DNA from: Pyrus communis
Lineage: Eukaryota; Streptophyta; Magnoliopsida; Rosales; Rosaceae
DNA: 64,000 bases
Reading direction: 5' to 3'
Assembly: GCF_963583255.1 (NCBI RefSeq)
Contig: NC_084819.1
Coordinates: 1,371,501-1,435,500, forward strand
Below, piece by piece: positions 12,457 to 24,039 of this stretch. Both the position numbers and the translations under genes were made by a program. The notes under the pieces are model-generated. The model was not told the origin of the DNA. It saw nothing but the letters and a program-made list of their open reading frames with translations, and did no database searches. The stretch's first letter is position 1; every line of letters starts with the position of its first letter.

Positions 12457-12924
12457 CATTTTATAAGCATCAGCTCCTGTATAGCCCATCGACTTCACTA
12501 GAGGAACTAACACCTACAAATTTATACACAAAAAAAATTTACTACCAATGTAAAATCACCAAGAAATAAACCCTATATTTACCTCACGATTCACGGCAAA
12601 AGTTGGGCAGTATCGACCGATCATATATGCCATTCGGTTTTCATCTGAAACCGCGAAATTGCACAAAACCCATTAAAAATTAAACAGAACCCATTAAATT
12701 TGAACAAAACCCACTAAAATTTGAACAAAACCCATTAAAATTGAGCCGAAATTGAATAAATATTTTAGACAGAGTGTACGGACAGAGTGATAAAGGCCCA
12801 TCTTGCTCATGGGGACGATGTCGCCTGGCTTGTAAGCAACAGATATGCAGGGCAGCACGGAGAAAGAAATCAACAGAGGGAGCAGCATGAGTGAGAACCT
12901 CGACCCCCTTCCACTTCCCGTCAT
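12457..12924 (-). pseudogene. captured host gene fragment (three exons of a secretory protein)
   Basis: Exon 1 (12924-12780) starts with a Met and a clear signal peptide (FSLMLLPLLISFSVLPCISV) followed by AYKPGDIVPMSKMGLYHS. Exon 2 (about 12643-12583) gives TEWH, then with one base missing MIGRYCPTFAVNRE, and ends at a GT donor. Exon 3 (12513-12457) gives VLVPLVKSMGYTGADAYKM. The exons are separated by AT-rich introns with AG/GT borders and line up collinearly with one conserved plant protein that I recognise by these strings but cannot name. The frameshift, the lack of further exons and the position between CACTA ends mark a transduplicated fragment rather than a working gene. Confidence 0.65.
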
Positions 12925-13545
12925 CTTGTAATTTCTATCGCTTTGACTCGATCTTCTGAAGTTGGAGACTGGAGATTATAGGTGATGCAGTCGACGGGCA
13001 GAAATGTGAAGGAATTCTTATTTCGGGTTTGACGTTTGGAGAAAAGGGGGAAGGAAGGGGGAAAAGGGAAGGCAGGAAGAGATCGAGGGGTTTTATTTTG
13101 AAAAATTTTATTACTGTTAGTTAAAACCAACAAAAATATTTTTTAAAATATAAACCAATAGAAAATTTTTACTACTGTCAGTTAGAAAAAAATGGCGGTA
13201 AAAATCCTCCTAAAATTTTAAATTCTCTCTCAAAATTTTTATTCCCCCACCTCACCCCCACCACAAAATTTTGTTACGATTTTAAAAAATAAAATAATAA
13301 TTTTTTGGTTTAATAAATAAATAATATGTATTTAAATAGAATCCGTTTTTTAAAATTAAATAAATAATTGTTTCGTTTAATAGATAATAACCCATGTAAA
13401 ATATGCAATAAAGAAACAAAAAAATAATTGTACAATGAAAATGTCATCACACAAACTAAATATTGTCCAATCAATACTTGAAAAACATAAATAAAAATTT
13501 AGCACAAATTACTTTTCCCACTTAAAAATTTAGGCAAATTTAACG

Positions 13546-14457
13546 GAGATATGCATTCTATGAAACTAGTTTCAATGATCTAATTGTCAAACTTGTTTGT
13601 AGATACTACAAGATCGCATACGTAAAAAATCACAAAAAAAAAAAAAAAAAAAACATTCAGAGATTAAGTAATGAAACAAAAGTTTTGGACGGTTATAAAC
13701 GAAAAATCACAATTTAACGGTTATTTTAGCTCCAATTTTAATGATTTTTTTACAGCTACACTCCTCAATCCTATAAGAATGCAATGAATAAATTTGATCT
13801 TTAATTTAAAATATTTACACTAGTGGATACCACAAAATCTTATTTTATACTTAATGGAAGTAAAACATTAACTCTTAAGTGTTTATTTAATCTACTGTTT
13901 TGACGCGATACACATTCTACGAAACTTTTTTTCAATGATCTAACCGTCAAATTTATTTGTACACACTTTAAGATCGCATACGTAAAAAATAAAAAAAAAC
14001 AAACATTCAGAGATTAGATAACAGAGCAAAAGTTTTCGACGGTTATAAACGAAAAATCATAATTTAACGGTTATTTTAGCTCTGATTTCAATTATTTTTT
14101 ACAGCTACACTTCTCGTCCCTATAAGAATGCAATGAATAAATTTGATCTTCAATTTAAAATATTTACACTAATGGATACCACAAAATCTTATTTTATACT
14201 TAATGGAAGTATAACATTAACTCTTAAGTGTTTATTTAATTTACCGTTTTGACGTGATACACATTCTATGAAACTTTTTTCAATGATCTAACCGTCAAAC
14301 TTGTTTGTACACACTCCAAGATTGCACACGTCAAAAATCACAAAAAACAAACGTTCAGAGATTAGATAACAGACAAAAGTTTTCGACGGTTATAAATGAA
14401 AAATCACAATTTAACGGTTATTTTAGCTCCATTTTTGATGATTTTTTACTTTGTTCG
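13546..14457. repeat. tandem array, about 355-bp unit, 2.5 copies
   Basis: Units begin near 13546, 13906 and 14257 with GATA(C/T)(A/G)CATTCTA(C/T)GAAACT. Each includes AATGATCTAA(C/T)(C/T)GTCAAA, GTTTT(C/G)GACGGTTATAAACG and, in the first two, TTAATGGAAGTA. The third copy is truncated. It lies inside the CACTA left arm and codes for nothing. Confidence 0.8.
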
Positions 14458-14475
14458 TGTCGGTTATATCCGACT

Positions 14476-14583
14476 GGGTCATGAGTGAAATCTTTTTTTA
14501 AACCATGTGTTTATTTATTTATTTATTTTTAATCAATATAACATTTTAAAATAATAAAATAGTGAATTTCGGTTGGTTATAAC
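14476..14583. repeat. direct repeat with 24721-24830 in the two CACTA arms
   Basis: GGTCATGAGTGAAA, TTTAAACCATGTG and the following TTTATTT/AATCAATATAA block up to GGTTATAAC is repeated in the same orientation in the right arm. This shows an old internal duplication of the CACTA before the chromovirus landed at the end of this copy. Confidence 0.7.
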
Positions 14584-16819
14584 TGACACACCCCGACCGA
14601 GATCGGAGCGTGCTGGCCGTCACACGAAGGTGACGTAGCCATGTGCACGTGCGGAAGCTAATAAGGTAATAATATAAAAGTACGAATAATTAAAACTAGC
14701 ATACAAGGTACTAACATAAGTGCTAGTAAGTGAGATACAAATTCAGAGCAGGTCTAAAGCAGTCCAAACAAAAACGACAACAGTAGTACGCCCGAAGGCG
14801 ACCCTACAATAGGGAGTGTCTGTCAGAACGCCGGAGAACCCTCAAAGGAAACCACCGCAACGGCTAAGCAACTAGAACCTGGAGGGGCGCAAAACAAAAG
14901 TGTGAGTGGGCAAAAACAAAGCTCTTTGAAAACCATTTAGCAAAATACATTCTAACCCCTCGCCGTAAAACCTGTATACTTCCCAGAAAATAACATATGT
15001 ACGTATGTATAGATATGCCCAATATGCTCAAGGGTATGCCAAACATGCTCAAGGGTATGCCAAACATGCTCAAGATATGCCATGCCAAAGCCATAATATG
15101 AATGTAAGTGCCCAGGTATAAATCATATCAACGTCATAACATCTGGCAGCCCGAGTCACCTAACGTGACCTGTACGGCTGCATCTAGAGCTCAAATCTCA
15201 ACTCTATAACTGAACCTGCCCACGAGTCGGAACCACTCAAGGTGGTCTGTACGACAGGCCTGGGTGTAACATATATATACGCTCTAGTGCTACGATCACG
15301 TGAAGGCTGTGCGAATAATCGCGGGTCACCTACAAGTCGGAACCACCTAATGTGGTCTGTACGACAGGCCTATGCACCTAACTTGGATCCAAGCTGAACG
15401 TGTGGTGCGGGAAGTGAACATCACGTGAAGGACTGTGCCCTACTCTGGGCGGGAGCTCTAACACCGGGGGTGCAGGTTATGAGCTCTTTAAGTCTCTCAA
15501 ACTACTGCTGAAAGTAAATATGAATACCACTTACCTGGCACTTACCTGTGCGTCCACAGCACCCAATATGCATATATATATATGTATGCCACTACTAATG
15601 CGTGCAATGATGCATAAACGATAATAATAACATGCATGGCATAAGGCAAATAACCCTTTTTAAATCAATTTCTGGGAATATAAATGTATATAGGTATATA
15701 CGGAAAACAAAAGCCCACTCACTGGTATGTAGAAGGGTCGTAGCCCCCCTGTCTCGCGTGTGCACGCTCGTCCTCGGGGTACGTGTCACCTAAATGCGAA
15801 ACAACTATAAAAACGTTAACTTTAAAGCACATAACTAACTTCTCGTAATAACTTCTCATACATTGCTCAAAATGGACAAATGAATATACCCACGTGCTCT
15901 ACACAACCTCAGGATCACAACCATATTTTAAAAATAATTTTCCTCCGCCGCACGCGCCCCCACGCGCGGCCACGTGCCAGGCACACTGACGGTGTCAACA
16001 GACGCCGTCAGGAATATTCCGTTAAACTGACGGAATATTCCGTTAAATCTAACTGATGCCGTTAACGGCGTCAGGAATATTCCGTCAACTCTGACGGAAT
16101 ATTCCGTCTCCTTCTCCACTCAGTCCCCGACGCCGGCGCCATTGCCGTCGTCGGCACCGTCGCCGGAAAACCTGCAACTCATAATTTCTCACTCGTTTTT
16201 CCACCTTTTTCCACGTTTCTTGCACCAAAATCAACCCTAGAGCTAGTAGAACAAGTCCCAACAAGTTTTAAAGGCTAAAACTACGAGATTATACCTGTCC
16301 AAAAACTCCAAACTCGGCCAACTTCGAACCAGGCCTTCCCGACGTCCAAATTCGTCCAACGAGCTACTCCGACGCTCCTGGGAACCTCACAAACACAACT
16401 ACGAGCTCAGAAAACCCAAAAACTTAATGTACAAACTTTGCATAAACAGTACAAAAATCGGAGCTTGTGAATTCGACGTGAAAACGTTGAGGTTCCTACC
16501 TGAAAATGATATATTCGTGCTCCCCTCGACCTCACGATCACGACTGCACCCTTGGTTTCCTCGATCTGCTACGGTATAATGGTCCTTGGTGTGTGTCCGT
16601 ACGTTTACAGTGGAAGTGGGAGCTCGGGGGAGAGAGAGAGAGGCACGGGAGAGAGAGACAGAGGGAAAGGGAAGGACAGAGAGTGTGCAGGTGTGTGTGT
16701 GTGTGGCCCAACACATGCCACAACACACAAAACAACTCCACAACGTGACAAAAACACACTAGGGGCAAAATTGTAATTTCACGCGTACGTTTTTAATAAT
16801 CCCGGGACGGGATGTCACA
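14584..16819 (-). repeat. Tekay 3' LTR
   Basis: 2236 bp. It contains internal imperfect repeats (GTCGGAACCAC..GTGGTCTGTACGACAGGCC twice near 15225 and 15335), several CACGTG / TCACGTGAAGG boxes, a GGAATATTCC palindrome cluster near 16010-16110, and a GA-rich stretch near 16620-16690. Short ORFs in it are not genes. Confidence 0.93.
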
Positions 16820-16832
16820 ACCTTCCCACCTT
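16820..16832 (-). other. Tekay polypurine tract
   Basis: On the element strand AAGGTGGGAAGGT lies directly before the 3' LTR. This is the position and composition of the plus-strand primer for reverse transcription. Confidence 0.7.
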
Positions 16833-16875
16833 AAAAGAATTTCGTCCCGAAATTCAAAACAACAAGCAGCAGCCC

Positions 16876-19800
16876 CTAGTGGCCAAAGAACAAACGAGGA
16901 TACAAATCCCTCATCTGGTCTTCTGTCTCCCACGTAGCTTCCTCAACTGAATGGTTCCTCCACAAAACCTTCACCAAATTTACCGTCTTGTTCCTCATGA
17001 CCTTCTCTTTCCAATCAATGATCGTCACCGGTTCCTCGTCATACGTCAAGTCTGGATTAATCTCTAACGGTTGAGGAGGTATCACGTGAGATGGATCAGC
17101 AACATAGTGTCGGAGCATAGACACGTGAAAAACATTATGCACTCTAGCCAACTCCGGAGGCAACTCCAACCTGTAAGCTACCTCACCAACTCGTTCTGTG
17201 ACCACGTATGGTCCGATGTACCTAGGACTCAACTTCCCCTTCTTTCCGAACCGCACAACACCTCTCCACGGTGAAAGCTTCAGAAATACCCAATCTCCGA
17301 CCTCATATGTTCTGTCTGTAGCATGCCGATCCGCTAGACTCTTCTGCCTGTCCTGGGCTGCTTTCAGGTTAGACTTAATCACCTGAACATTCTGAGTAGT
17401 CTCCTCGACAATCTCTGGACCCACTAAAACTCTTTCGCCAACCTCTGACCAACACAACGGTGTGCGACAAGCTCTGCCATACAAGGCCTCAAATGGCGCC
17501 ATGCCAATGCTCGAATGAAAACTGTTGTTGTAAGCAAATTCCATCAAATCCAACCGCTGGTGCCAAGCATCACCAAACTGCAACACCGAAGCTCGCAGCA
17601 TATCCTCCAAAGTCTGAATAGTTATCTCTGACTGTCCGTCTGTCTGTGGATGATACGCCGTACTGTAAAGTAATCTCGTGCCCAAAGCTTCCTGGAAAGC
17701 TACCCAAAACTTCGATGTAAATCGTGGATCTCGATCCGAAACAATACTCACTGGGACACCATGATACTTCACCACCTTCGAGATAAACAACTCCGCTAAA
17801 CGGCTCAAAGAATACTTCTCTCTCACTGGAATAAAATGAGCCGACTTAGTGAGCCGATCAACGATCACCCAAATGCCGTCGAAGCCATTTTGTGTACGCG
17901 GCAACTTGTACACAAAATCCATGGTGATATTTTCCCATTTCCACTCTGGAACGGGAAGCGGCTGCAACAACCCAAACGGCTTCTTCCTCTCTGCTTTAAC
18001 TTGCTGACACACAGCACACCTGCTCAAATACTCGGCTATCTCCCTCTTCATACCCGGCCAATAATAAAACGGTCGAATGGTATGATACATTTTAGTAGCT
18101 CCTGGATGCATGGCATAAGCCGAGATATGTGCTTCATCGAGAATTTCTTTCTTCAACTCCACACTATTAGGCACGAACATTCTACCTTCTAGCATCAACA
18201 TGCCATCCGAATCACGAACTCTGAGGTCTCGCCTCTTTCCTTGCTCTCGAGCTTGAATTAGTTCTTGTGTCTCCCGATCAGCTACCTGAGCTTCAAGCAC
18301 CCGATCGACAAGTATCGGTCTAACTTGGAAATTAGCAAGTAGCGCCACTTCTCGATCTTCGGCTTCTAGCCTTACTCCCGTAGCACGCAAGTCCACCAAA
18401 AGAGGAGCACGACTAGCGCACAACGCATTAATACGGCCCTGTGACTTCCTGCTAAGTGCATCAGCCACTACGTTCGCACGACCAGGATGATAATCAATCG
18501 TGCAATCGTAATCGCTGAGCAACTCCAACCACCTCCGCTGACGAAGATTAAGTTCCTTCTGAGTAAAGAGATACTGGAGACTCTTGTGATCTGTAAAGAT
18601 CCTGCACTTCTCTCCGTAAAGATAGTGCCTCCACAACTTCAACGCAAAAATGATATCAGCCAACTCCAAATCATGTGTAGGGTAATTTGACTCATGAGGT
18701 TTCAACTGCCGCGAAGCATAAGCAATCACCCTACCATGCTGCATCAATACACATCCCAGACCATTCAAGGAAGCATCGCTATAAACCTCGAAATCACCAC
18801 TATCGTCTGGGAGTGCCAAAACAGGTGCATGAGTGAGACAATGCTTCAACTGCTGGAAACTCCGCTCACACCTATCATCCCACTCAAATTTAACATCCTT
18901 CCTCGTTAACCTCGTCAGTGGTAAGGCAATCACCGAAAAATCCTTAACGAATCTCCGATAATACCCCGCCAAACCAAGGAAACTTCTCACCTCGGTGACG
19001 GTTCGCGGTTGCTCCCAACTCTCTACAGCTGCCACCTTCTGAGGGTCAACCAGAATACCCTGAGCAGAAATGACGTGCCCCAAGAACGCAACTTGGTCTA
19101 ACCAGAACTGGCACTTGCTAAACTTAGCATATAACTGGTGTTCCCTCAACCTCTTCAACACCAAAGTAAGATGTCGAACATGCTCCGCCTTCGACTTAGA
19201 ATACACCAGAATATCGTCGATGAAGACAATGACAAATCTATCCAAGTAAGGCTGGAATACTCGGTTCATCAAATCCATAAAGGCGGCTGGTGCATTCGTC
19301 AACCCAAATGGCATAACCAGAAACTCGTAATGACCGTAACGAGTCCTGAACGCCGTCTTAGGGACATCATCCCTACTGATCTTCAGCTGATAGTAACCAG
19401 ACCTCAAGTCTATCTTAGAGAACACACAAGCACCTCTCAGCTGATCGAACAAATCATCGATACGAGGCAATGGATAACGGTTTTTAATCGTCACCCGATT
19501 GAGTTGCCGGTAATCGATGCACAGCCTCAAAGTTCCATCCTTCTTCCTCACAAACAACACTGGAACGCCCCAAGGCGAAGTACTAGGCTGGATAAATCCC
19601 TTGTCCACTAACTCTTGCAGCTGAACTTTCAATTCCCTCAACTCCGCGGGAGCCATACGATAAGGAGTTAAAGAAATAGGATTTGTACCTGGAATCAACT
19701 CAATGGTGAACTCCACATCTCGCTCTGGGGGTAAACCAGGTAAATCCTCGGGGAATACATCAGGGAAATGTCTGACCACCCTCACATCCTCAACTCTGTT

Positions 19801-20703
19801 AGGAACAGCTTCATCTAGCACTACGTGAGCCAGATACCCCTGACAACCTTTAGATAACAACTTTTTCGCTCGCAGCGCCGAAATAACGCCATGTCTCACC
19901 CCACTCTGCTCACCCACAAAAGTAATCACAGGTAGTCCAGGTCGGTGAAACGTAACTACTTTCCCGTAACAGTCAATGTTGGCACGATAGAAATGTAACC
20001 AATCCGTGCCCAGAATCACATCAAAGTCCACAATATCTAACGGGATAAGATCGGCTGACAGAGCAACACCCTCTACGATCACTGGACATCCTGGGTACAC
20101 ACAATCTACAACACAACTCTCTCCTCTAGGCATAACAAACTCTAAATCATACCATAGAGGTGTGGGGCGAGGTTGCGTCGCTTGAGCAAACGTATGAGAA
20201 ATTACGGAATGTGTAGCTCCACAATCAATTAAGACTCTAGCAAAACAACCAAGAATGTTCAACGTACCCATAATCAAGTCTGGGTTGTTCTGAGCGTCCT
20301 GCAGAGAAATATTGTGAAGACGCCCCTGTCCCTGCTGACGCCCGCCGCGGCCTCTGCTCGCCTGAACGCCGCGTCCCTGAGCACCACGCCCCTGACTGGG
20401 CTGGCCCGACTGTCTCGAAGACCCTGCACTGCTAGTGGCAATCTCCCCCTGCTGATACTGTCCTCCTTGATACCACTGTGAACCACCCGCTGGAGCTAAA
20501 GGATACGGCATATAGCCGCCTGAATACTGGGGATAGCCACCCTGGGAATAGGGATCCTGAGGATACTGATACTGCCCCGGAGCATAAGGGACATCATCAC
20601 CCTGATAGTGGTAAGCACCACCTCGACCCGTCTGGCCGTAGCTACTAGGACCCTGGATCTGCTGGAGTGGTGCAGGCGGTGGCATAAAGGTCTGCTGTGG
20701 TTT
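16876..20703 (-). CDS. pol: Tekay pol polyprotein with chromodomain
   Basis: Open for 1269 codons from the first Met (20685) and in the same frame as gag. An N-terminal Gly/Gln/Tyr-rich linker leads to the protease near residue 154. There the active-site triplet reads DCG in [13 protein letters not shown] instead of the usual DSG or DTG. Reverse transcriptase spans roughly 340-520, with FIDDILVYS near 490. RNase H starts with YSDAS near 635. Integrase has the H-H-C-C zinc finger ([17 protein letters not shown]), then catalytic Asp in TMDFV, Asp in VSDRD and Glu in DGQSE. The C-terminus (about 1205-1265, [25 protein letters not shown]) is a chromodomain thought to target integration to heterochromatin. 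Apart from the protease oddity it looks intact. Confidence 0.94.
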   Translation of the reverse strand, partial: KPQQTFMPPPAPLQQIQGPSSYGQTGRGGAYHYQGDDVPYAPGQYQYPQDPYSQGGYPQYSGGYMPYPLAPAGGSQWYQGGQYQQGEIATSSAGSSRQSGQPSQGRGAQGRGVQASRGRGGRQQGQGRLHNISLQDAQNNPDLIMGTLNILGCFARVLIDCGATHSVISHTFAQATQPRPTPLWYDLEFVMPRGESCVVDCVYPGCPVIVEGVALSADLIPLDIVDFDVILGTDWLHFYRANIDCYGKVVTFHRPGLPVITFVGEQSGVRHGVISALRAKKLLSKGCQGYLAHVVLDEAVPNRVEDVRVVRHFPDVFPEDLPGLPPERDVEFTIELIPGTNPISLTPYRMAPAELRELKVQLQELVDKGFIQPSTSPWGVPVLFVRKKDGTLRLCIDYRQLNRVTIKNRYPLPRIDDLFDQLRGACVFSKIDLRSGYYQLKISRDDVPKTAFRTRYGHYEFLVMPFGLTNAPAAFMDLMNRVFQPYLDRFVIVFIDDILVYSKSKAEHVRHLTLVLKRLREHQLYAKFSKCQFWLDQVAFLGHVISAQGILVDPQKVAAVESWEQPRTVTEVRSFLGLAGYYRRFVKDFSVIALPLTRLTRKDVKFEWDDRCERSFQQLKHCLTHAPVLALPDDSGDFEVYSDASLNGLGCVLMQHGRVIAYASRQLKPHESNYPTHDLELADIIFALKLWRHYLYGEKCRIFTDHKSLQYLFTQKELNLRQRRWLELLSDYDCTIDYHPGRANVVADALSRKSQGRINALCASRAPLLVDLRATGVRLEAEDREVALLANFQVRPILVDRVLEAQVADRETQELIQAREQGKRRDLRVRDSDGMLMLEGRMFVPNSVELKKEILDEAHISAYAMHPGATKMYHTIRPFYYWPGMKREIAEYLSRCAVCQQVKAERKKPFGLLQPLPVPEWKWENITMDFVYKLPRTQNGFDGIWVIVDRLTKSAHFIPVREKYSLSRLAELFISKVVKYHGVPVSIVSDRDPRFTSKFWVAFQEALGTRLLYSTAYHPQTDGQSEITIQTLEDMLRASVLQFGDAWHQRLDLMEFAYNNSFHSSIGMAPFEALYGRACRTPLCWSEVGERVLVGPEIVEETTQNVQVIKSNLKAAQDRQKSLADRHATDRTYEVGDWVFLKLSPWRGVVRFGKKGKLSPRYIGPYVVTERVGEVAYRLELPPELARVHNVFHVSMLRHYVADPSHVIPPQPLEINPDLTYDEEPVTIIDWKEKVMRNKTVNLVKVLWRNHSVEEATWETEDQMRDLYPRLFFGH

Positions 20704-21732
20704 CTACTGCTGCTGACCCTGGGGACAATTCGCCGCTCTATGTCCCACCTGTCCACATGTGAAGCACCCGTTGCTGCTACGTCTACACTCGCCGAAATGC
20801 CGGTTGTTACACCTACGACAAACTGGGGCTCTACCTCGCCCACCATCGCCCTGCCTCTGGCCTCTAGCGCCACCAGAAAATCTACCCCCACGACCCTGTC
20901 CCGTGGCACTGAAGCCACCACTCAAAGAACTAGAACTAGCTCCACCTCTCTTGAAGTTCTGAGTCTGACGGGGCCTGAACGATGCCTGACCTTTGCCTTT
21001 GTCATCTTTCTTCTGATTGCCGTCCTTCTCTTCATCAGTATCGCTCGACATATTCTCGGAATCCTCGATCCTCAACAGTATCTCATAGAAGTCCCGGTAA
21101 GTCTCGCTGTGGACTGTAGACGCCATAGAACGCCACTTCTTCTTGGTGCCCAAACGGAAAAGACGAAGCATCTCCGCCGGATTACCAGCGACATCAGGAT
21201 GGTAACGAGACAAGTCCGTAAACTTACGGTAGTACTCATTCGCTGACATCTTCCGCTGTTTTAACTCGGAAAACTCCTGCTTCTTTCTATCGATGTACTC
21301 AGGGGGCACATACCTTCTCCTGAACAAATCCGTAAAAACATTCCAATCAGTCCTCTGATCCGGAGTCAACCTACGAAGCTCCTGCTCCCACCAAGCTGCC
21401 GACTCCGTATCCAGAAACCATGCGGTCGTCTCGATCCACCTCTCCATAGGCAAGTTCTCCTGATTATGCAGCACCCGGAAAGTCTTCTCTATGTGTTCCA
21501 GCCAGCGCTCTGCGCCCTCATGCCCCTCACTGCCCTTAAACTTATCCAACTTCAGATTGTACATAGTCTCCAGAGGAGTCCTCTGGGGAGGGCGCATCAC
21601 TGCCTGAAGGGCTGTAGCAAAAGCTTCCCCCAACTGAGTAATATCGGGGAAACTAGGCTCAGAAGAGCGACGGGGTTCCCGACGAGGCGGCATAGTTCTG
21701 ACAGAAGACACCAAAATCATTAGAATACTCAC
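20704..21732 (-). CDS. gag: Tekay gag, ended by an in-frame TAG before pol
   Basis: Capsid/nucleocapsid protein of the virus-like particle. The retrotransposon gag core (WLEHIEKTFRVL..YYRKFTDLSRYHPD) is followed by a basic Gly/Arg-rich region and the CCHC zinc knuckle CFTCGQVGHRAANC. MPPRREPRRSS at 21693 is the likelier start, being the usual form in this clade. The ORF ends in a Gln run at a TAG (20704-20706) followed in the same frame by six codons and then the pol ORF. Related elements normally encode gag-pol as one frame, so this TAG is either a CAG-to-TAG mutation or a readthrough site. Confidence 0.93.
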   Translation of the reverse strand: MSILMILVSSVRTMPPRREPRRSSEPSFPDITQLGEAFATALQAVMRPPQRTPLETMYNLKLDKFKGSEGHEGAERWLEHIEKTFRVLHNQENLPMERWIETTAWFLDTESAAWWEQELRRLTPDQRTDWNVFTDLFRRRYVPPEYIDRKKQEFSELKQRKMSANEYYRKFTDLSRYHPDVAGNPAEMLRLFRLGTKKKWRSMASTVHSETYRDFYEILLRIEDSENMSSDTDEEKDGNQKKDDKGKGQASFRPRQTQNFKRGGASSSSLSGGFSATGQGRGGRFSGGARGQRQGDGGRGRAPVCRRCNNRHFGECRRSSNGCFTCGQVGHRAANCPQGQQQ

Positions 21733-21756
21733 AAGGACACAGGACTGCCAAACCTA

Positions 21757-21769
21757 GGCTCTGATACCA
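21757..21769 (-). other. Tekay primer-binding site (tRNA-Met type)
   Basis: On the element strand TGGTATCAGAGCC lies three bases after the 5' LTR. It is the classical site complementary to initiator tRNA-Met. Confidence 0.92.
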
Positions 21770-21772
21770 AAC

Positions 21773-24034
21773 TGACACACCCCGACCGAGATCGGAGCGT
21801 GCTGGCCGTCACACGAAGGTGACGTAGCCATGTGCACGTGCGGAAGCTAATAAGGTAATAATATAAAAGTACGAATAATTAAAACTAGCATACAAGGTAC
21901 TAACATAAGTGCTAGTAAGTGAGATACAAATTCAGAGCAGGTCTAAAGCAGTCCAAACAAAAACGACAACAGTAGTACGCCCGAAGGCGACCCTACAATA
22001 GGGAGTGTCTGTCAGAACGCCGGAGAACCCTCAAAGGAAACCACCGCAACGGCTAAGCAACTAGAACCTGGAGGGGCGCAAAACAAAAGTGTGAGTGGGC
22101 AAAAACAAAGCTCTTTGAAAACCATTTAGCAAAATACATTCTAACCCCTCGCCGTAAAACCTGTATACTTCCCAGAAAATAACATATGTACGTATGTATA
22201 GATATGCCCAATATGCTCAAGGGTATGCCAAACATGCTCAAGGGTATGCCAAACATGCTCAAGATATGCCATGCCAAAGCCATAATATGAATGTAAGTGC
22301 CCAGGTATAAATCATATCAACGTCATAACATCTGGCAGCCCGAGTCACCTAACGTGACCTGTACGGCTGCATCTAGAGCTCAAATCTCAACTCTATAACT
22401 GAACCTGCCCACGAGTCGGAACCACTCAAGGTGGTCTGTACGACAGGCCTGGGTGTAACATATATATACGCTCTAGTGCTACGATCACGTGAAGGCTGTG
22501 CGAATAATCGCGGGTCACCTACAAGTCGGAACCACCTAATGTGGTCTGTACGACAGGCCTATGCACCTAACTTGGATCCAAGCTGAGCGTGTGGTGCGGG
22601 AGGTGAACATCACGTGAAGGACTGTGCCCTACTCTGGGCGGGAGCACTAACACCGGGGGTGCAGGTTATGAGCTCTCTAAGTCTCTCAAACTACTGCTGA
22701 AAGTAAATATGAATACCACTTACCTGGCACTTACCTGTGCGTCCACAGCACCCAATATGCATATATATATATGTATGCCACTACTAATGCGTGCAATGAT
22801 GCATAAACGATAATAATAACTTGCATGGCATAAGGCAAATAACCCTTTTTAAATCAATTTCTGGGAATATAAATGTATATAGGTATATACGGAAAACAAA
22901 AGCCCACTCACTGGTATGTAGAAGGGTCGTAGCTCCCCTGTCTCGCGTGTGCACGCTCGTCCTCGGGGTACGTGTCACCTAAATGCGAAACAACTATAAA
23001 AACGTTAACTTTAAAGCACATAACTAACTTCTCGTAATAACTTCTCATACATTGCTCAAAATGGACAAATGAATATACCCACGTGCTCTACACAACCTCA
23101 GGATCACAACCATATTTTTAAAATAATTTTCCTCCGCCGCACGCGCCGGCCAAGGCACGGACCTACGCGGCCCCCACGCGCGGCCACGTGCCAGGCACAC
23201 TGACGGTGTCAACAGACGCCGTCAGGAATATTCCGTTAAACTGACGGAATATTCCGTTAAATCTAACTGATGCCGTTAACGGCGTCAGGAATATTCCGTC
23301 AACTCTGACGGAATATTTCGTCTCCTTCTCCACTCAGTCCCCGACGCCGGCGCCGTTGCCGTCGCCGGCACCGTCGCCGGAAAACCTGCAACTCACAATT
23401 TCTCACTCGTTTTTCCACCTTTTTCCACGTTTCTTGCACCAAAATCAACCCTAGAGCTAGTAGAACAAGTCCCAACAAGTTTTAAGGGCTAAAACTACGA
23501 GATTATACCTGTCCAAAAACTCCAAACTCGGCCAACTTCGAACCAGGCCTTCCCGACGTCCAAATTCATCCAATGAGCTACTCCGACGCTCCTGGGAACC
23601 TCACAAACACAACTACGAGCTCAGAAAACCCAAAAACTTAATGTACAAACTTTGCATAAACAGTACAAAAATCGGAGCTTGTGAATTCGACGTGAAAACG
23701 TTGAGGTTCCTACCTGAAAATGATATATTCGTGCTCCCCTCGACCTCACGATCACGACTGCACCCTTGGTTTCCTCGATCTGCTACGGTATAATGGTCCT
23801 TGGTGTGTGTCCGTACGTTTACAGTGGAAGTGGGAGCTCGGGGGGAGAGAGAGAGAGGCACGGGAGAGAGAGACAGAGGGAAAGGGAAGGACAGAGAGTG
23901 TGCAGGTGTGTGTGTGTGTGGCCCAACACATGCCACAACACACAAAACAACTCCACAACGTGACAAAAACACACTAGGGGCAAAATTGTAATTTCACGCG
24001 TACGTTTTTAATAATCCCGGGACGGGATGTCACA
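21773..24034 (-). repeat. Tekay 5' LTR
   Basis: 2262 bp, nearly identical to 14584-16819. It differs by a 24-bp GC-rich insertion near 23151-23174 and about a dozen single-base changes that I noticed by eye, including near 22588, 22646 and 22820. It carries the same repeat and palindrome clusters as the 3' LTR and should hold the promoter. Confidence 0.93.
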
Positions 24035-24039
24035 ATAAC

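Larger units (their letters stand above)
14584..24034 (-). mobile_element. Ty3/gypsy chromovirus, Tekay/Del type, complete with two LTRs
   Basis: LTRs run TGTGACATCC..GGGTGTGTCA on the element strand, flanked by the 5-bp duplication ATAAC (14579-14583 and 24035-24039). Order on the minus strand: 5' LTR, tRNA-Met primer site, gag, pol (protease, reverse transcriptase, RNase H, integrase, chromodomain), polypurine tract, 3' LTR. The C-terminal chromodomain and very long LTRs fit the Tekay/Del clade. The two LTRs differ at only a scatter of single bases plus one 24-bp indel, so insertion is recent. Confidence 0.95.

Noticed and set aside
12694..12924. 76-codon ORF as a genuine small secreted protein gene
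   Set aside because: Its continuation lies in further exon remnants with a frameshift, all inside CACTA ends; it is a captured first exon that reads on into its intron.
19138..19611. 157-codon plus-strand ORF
   Set aside because: Antisense shadow of the reverse transcriptase region of the Tekay pol gene.
20608..21246. 212-codon plus-strand ORF opposite gag
   Set aside because: Antisense shadow of gag coding sequence with no recognisable domain.
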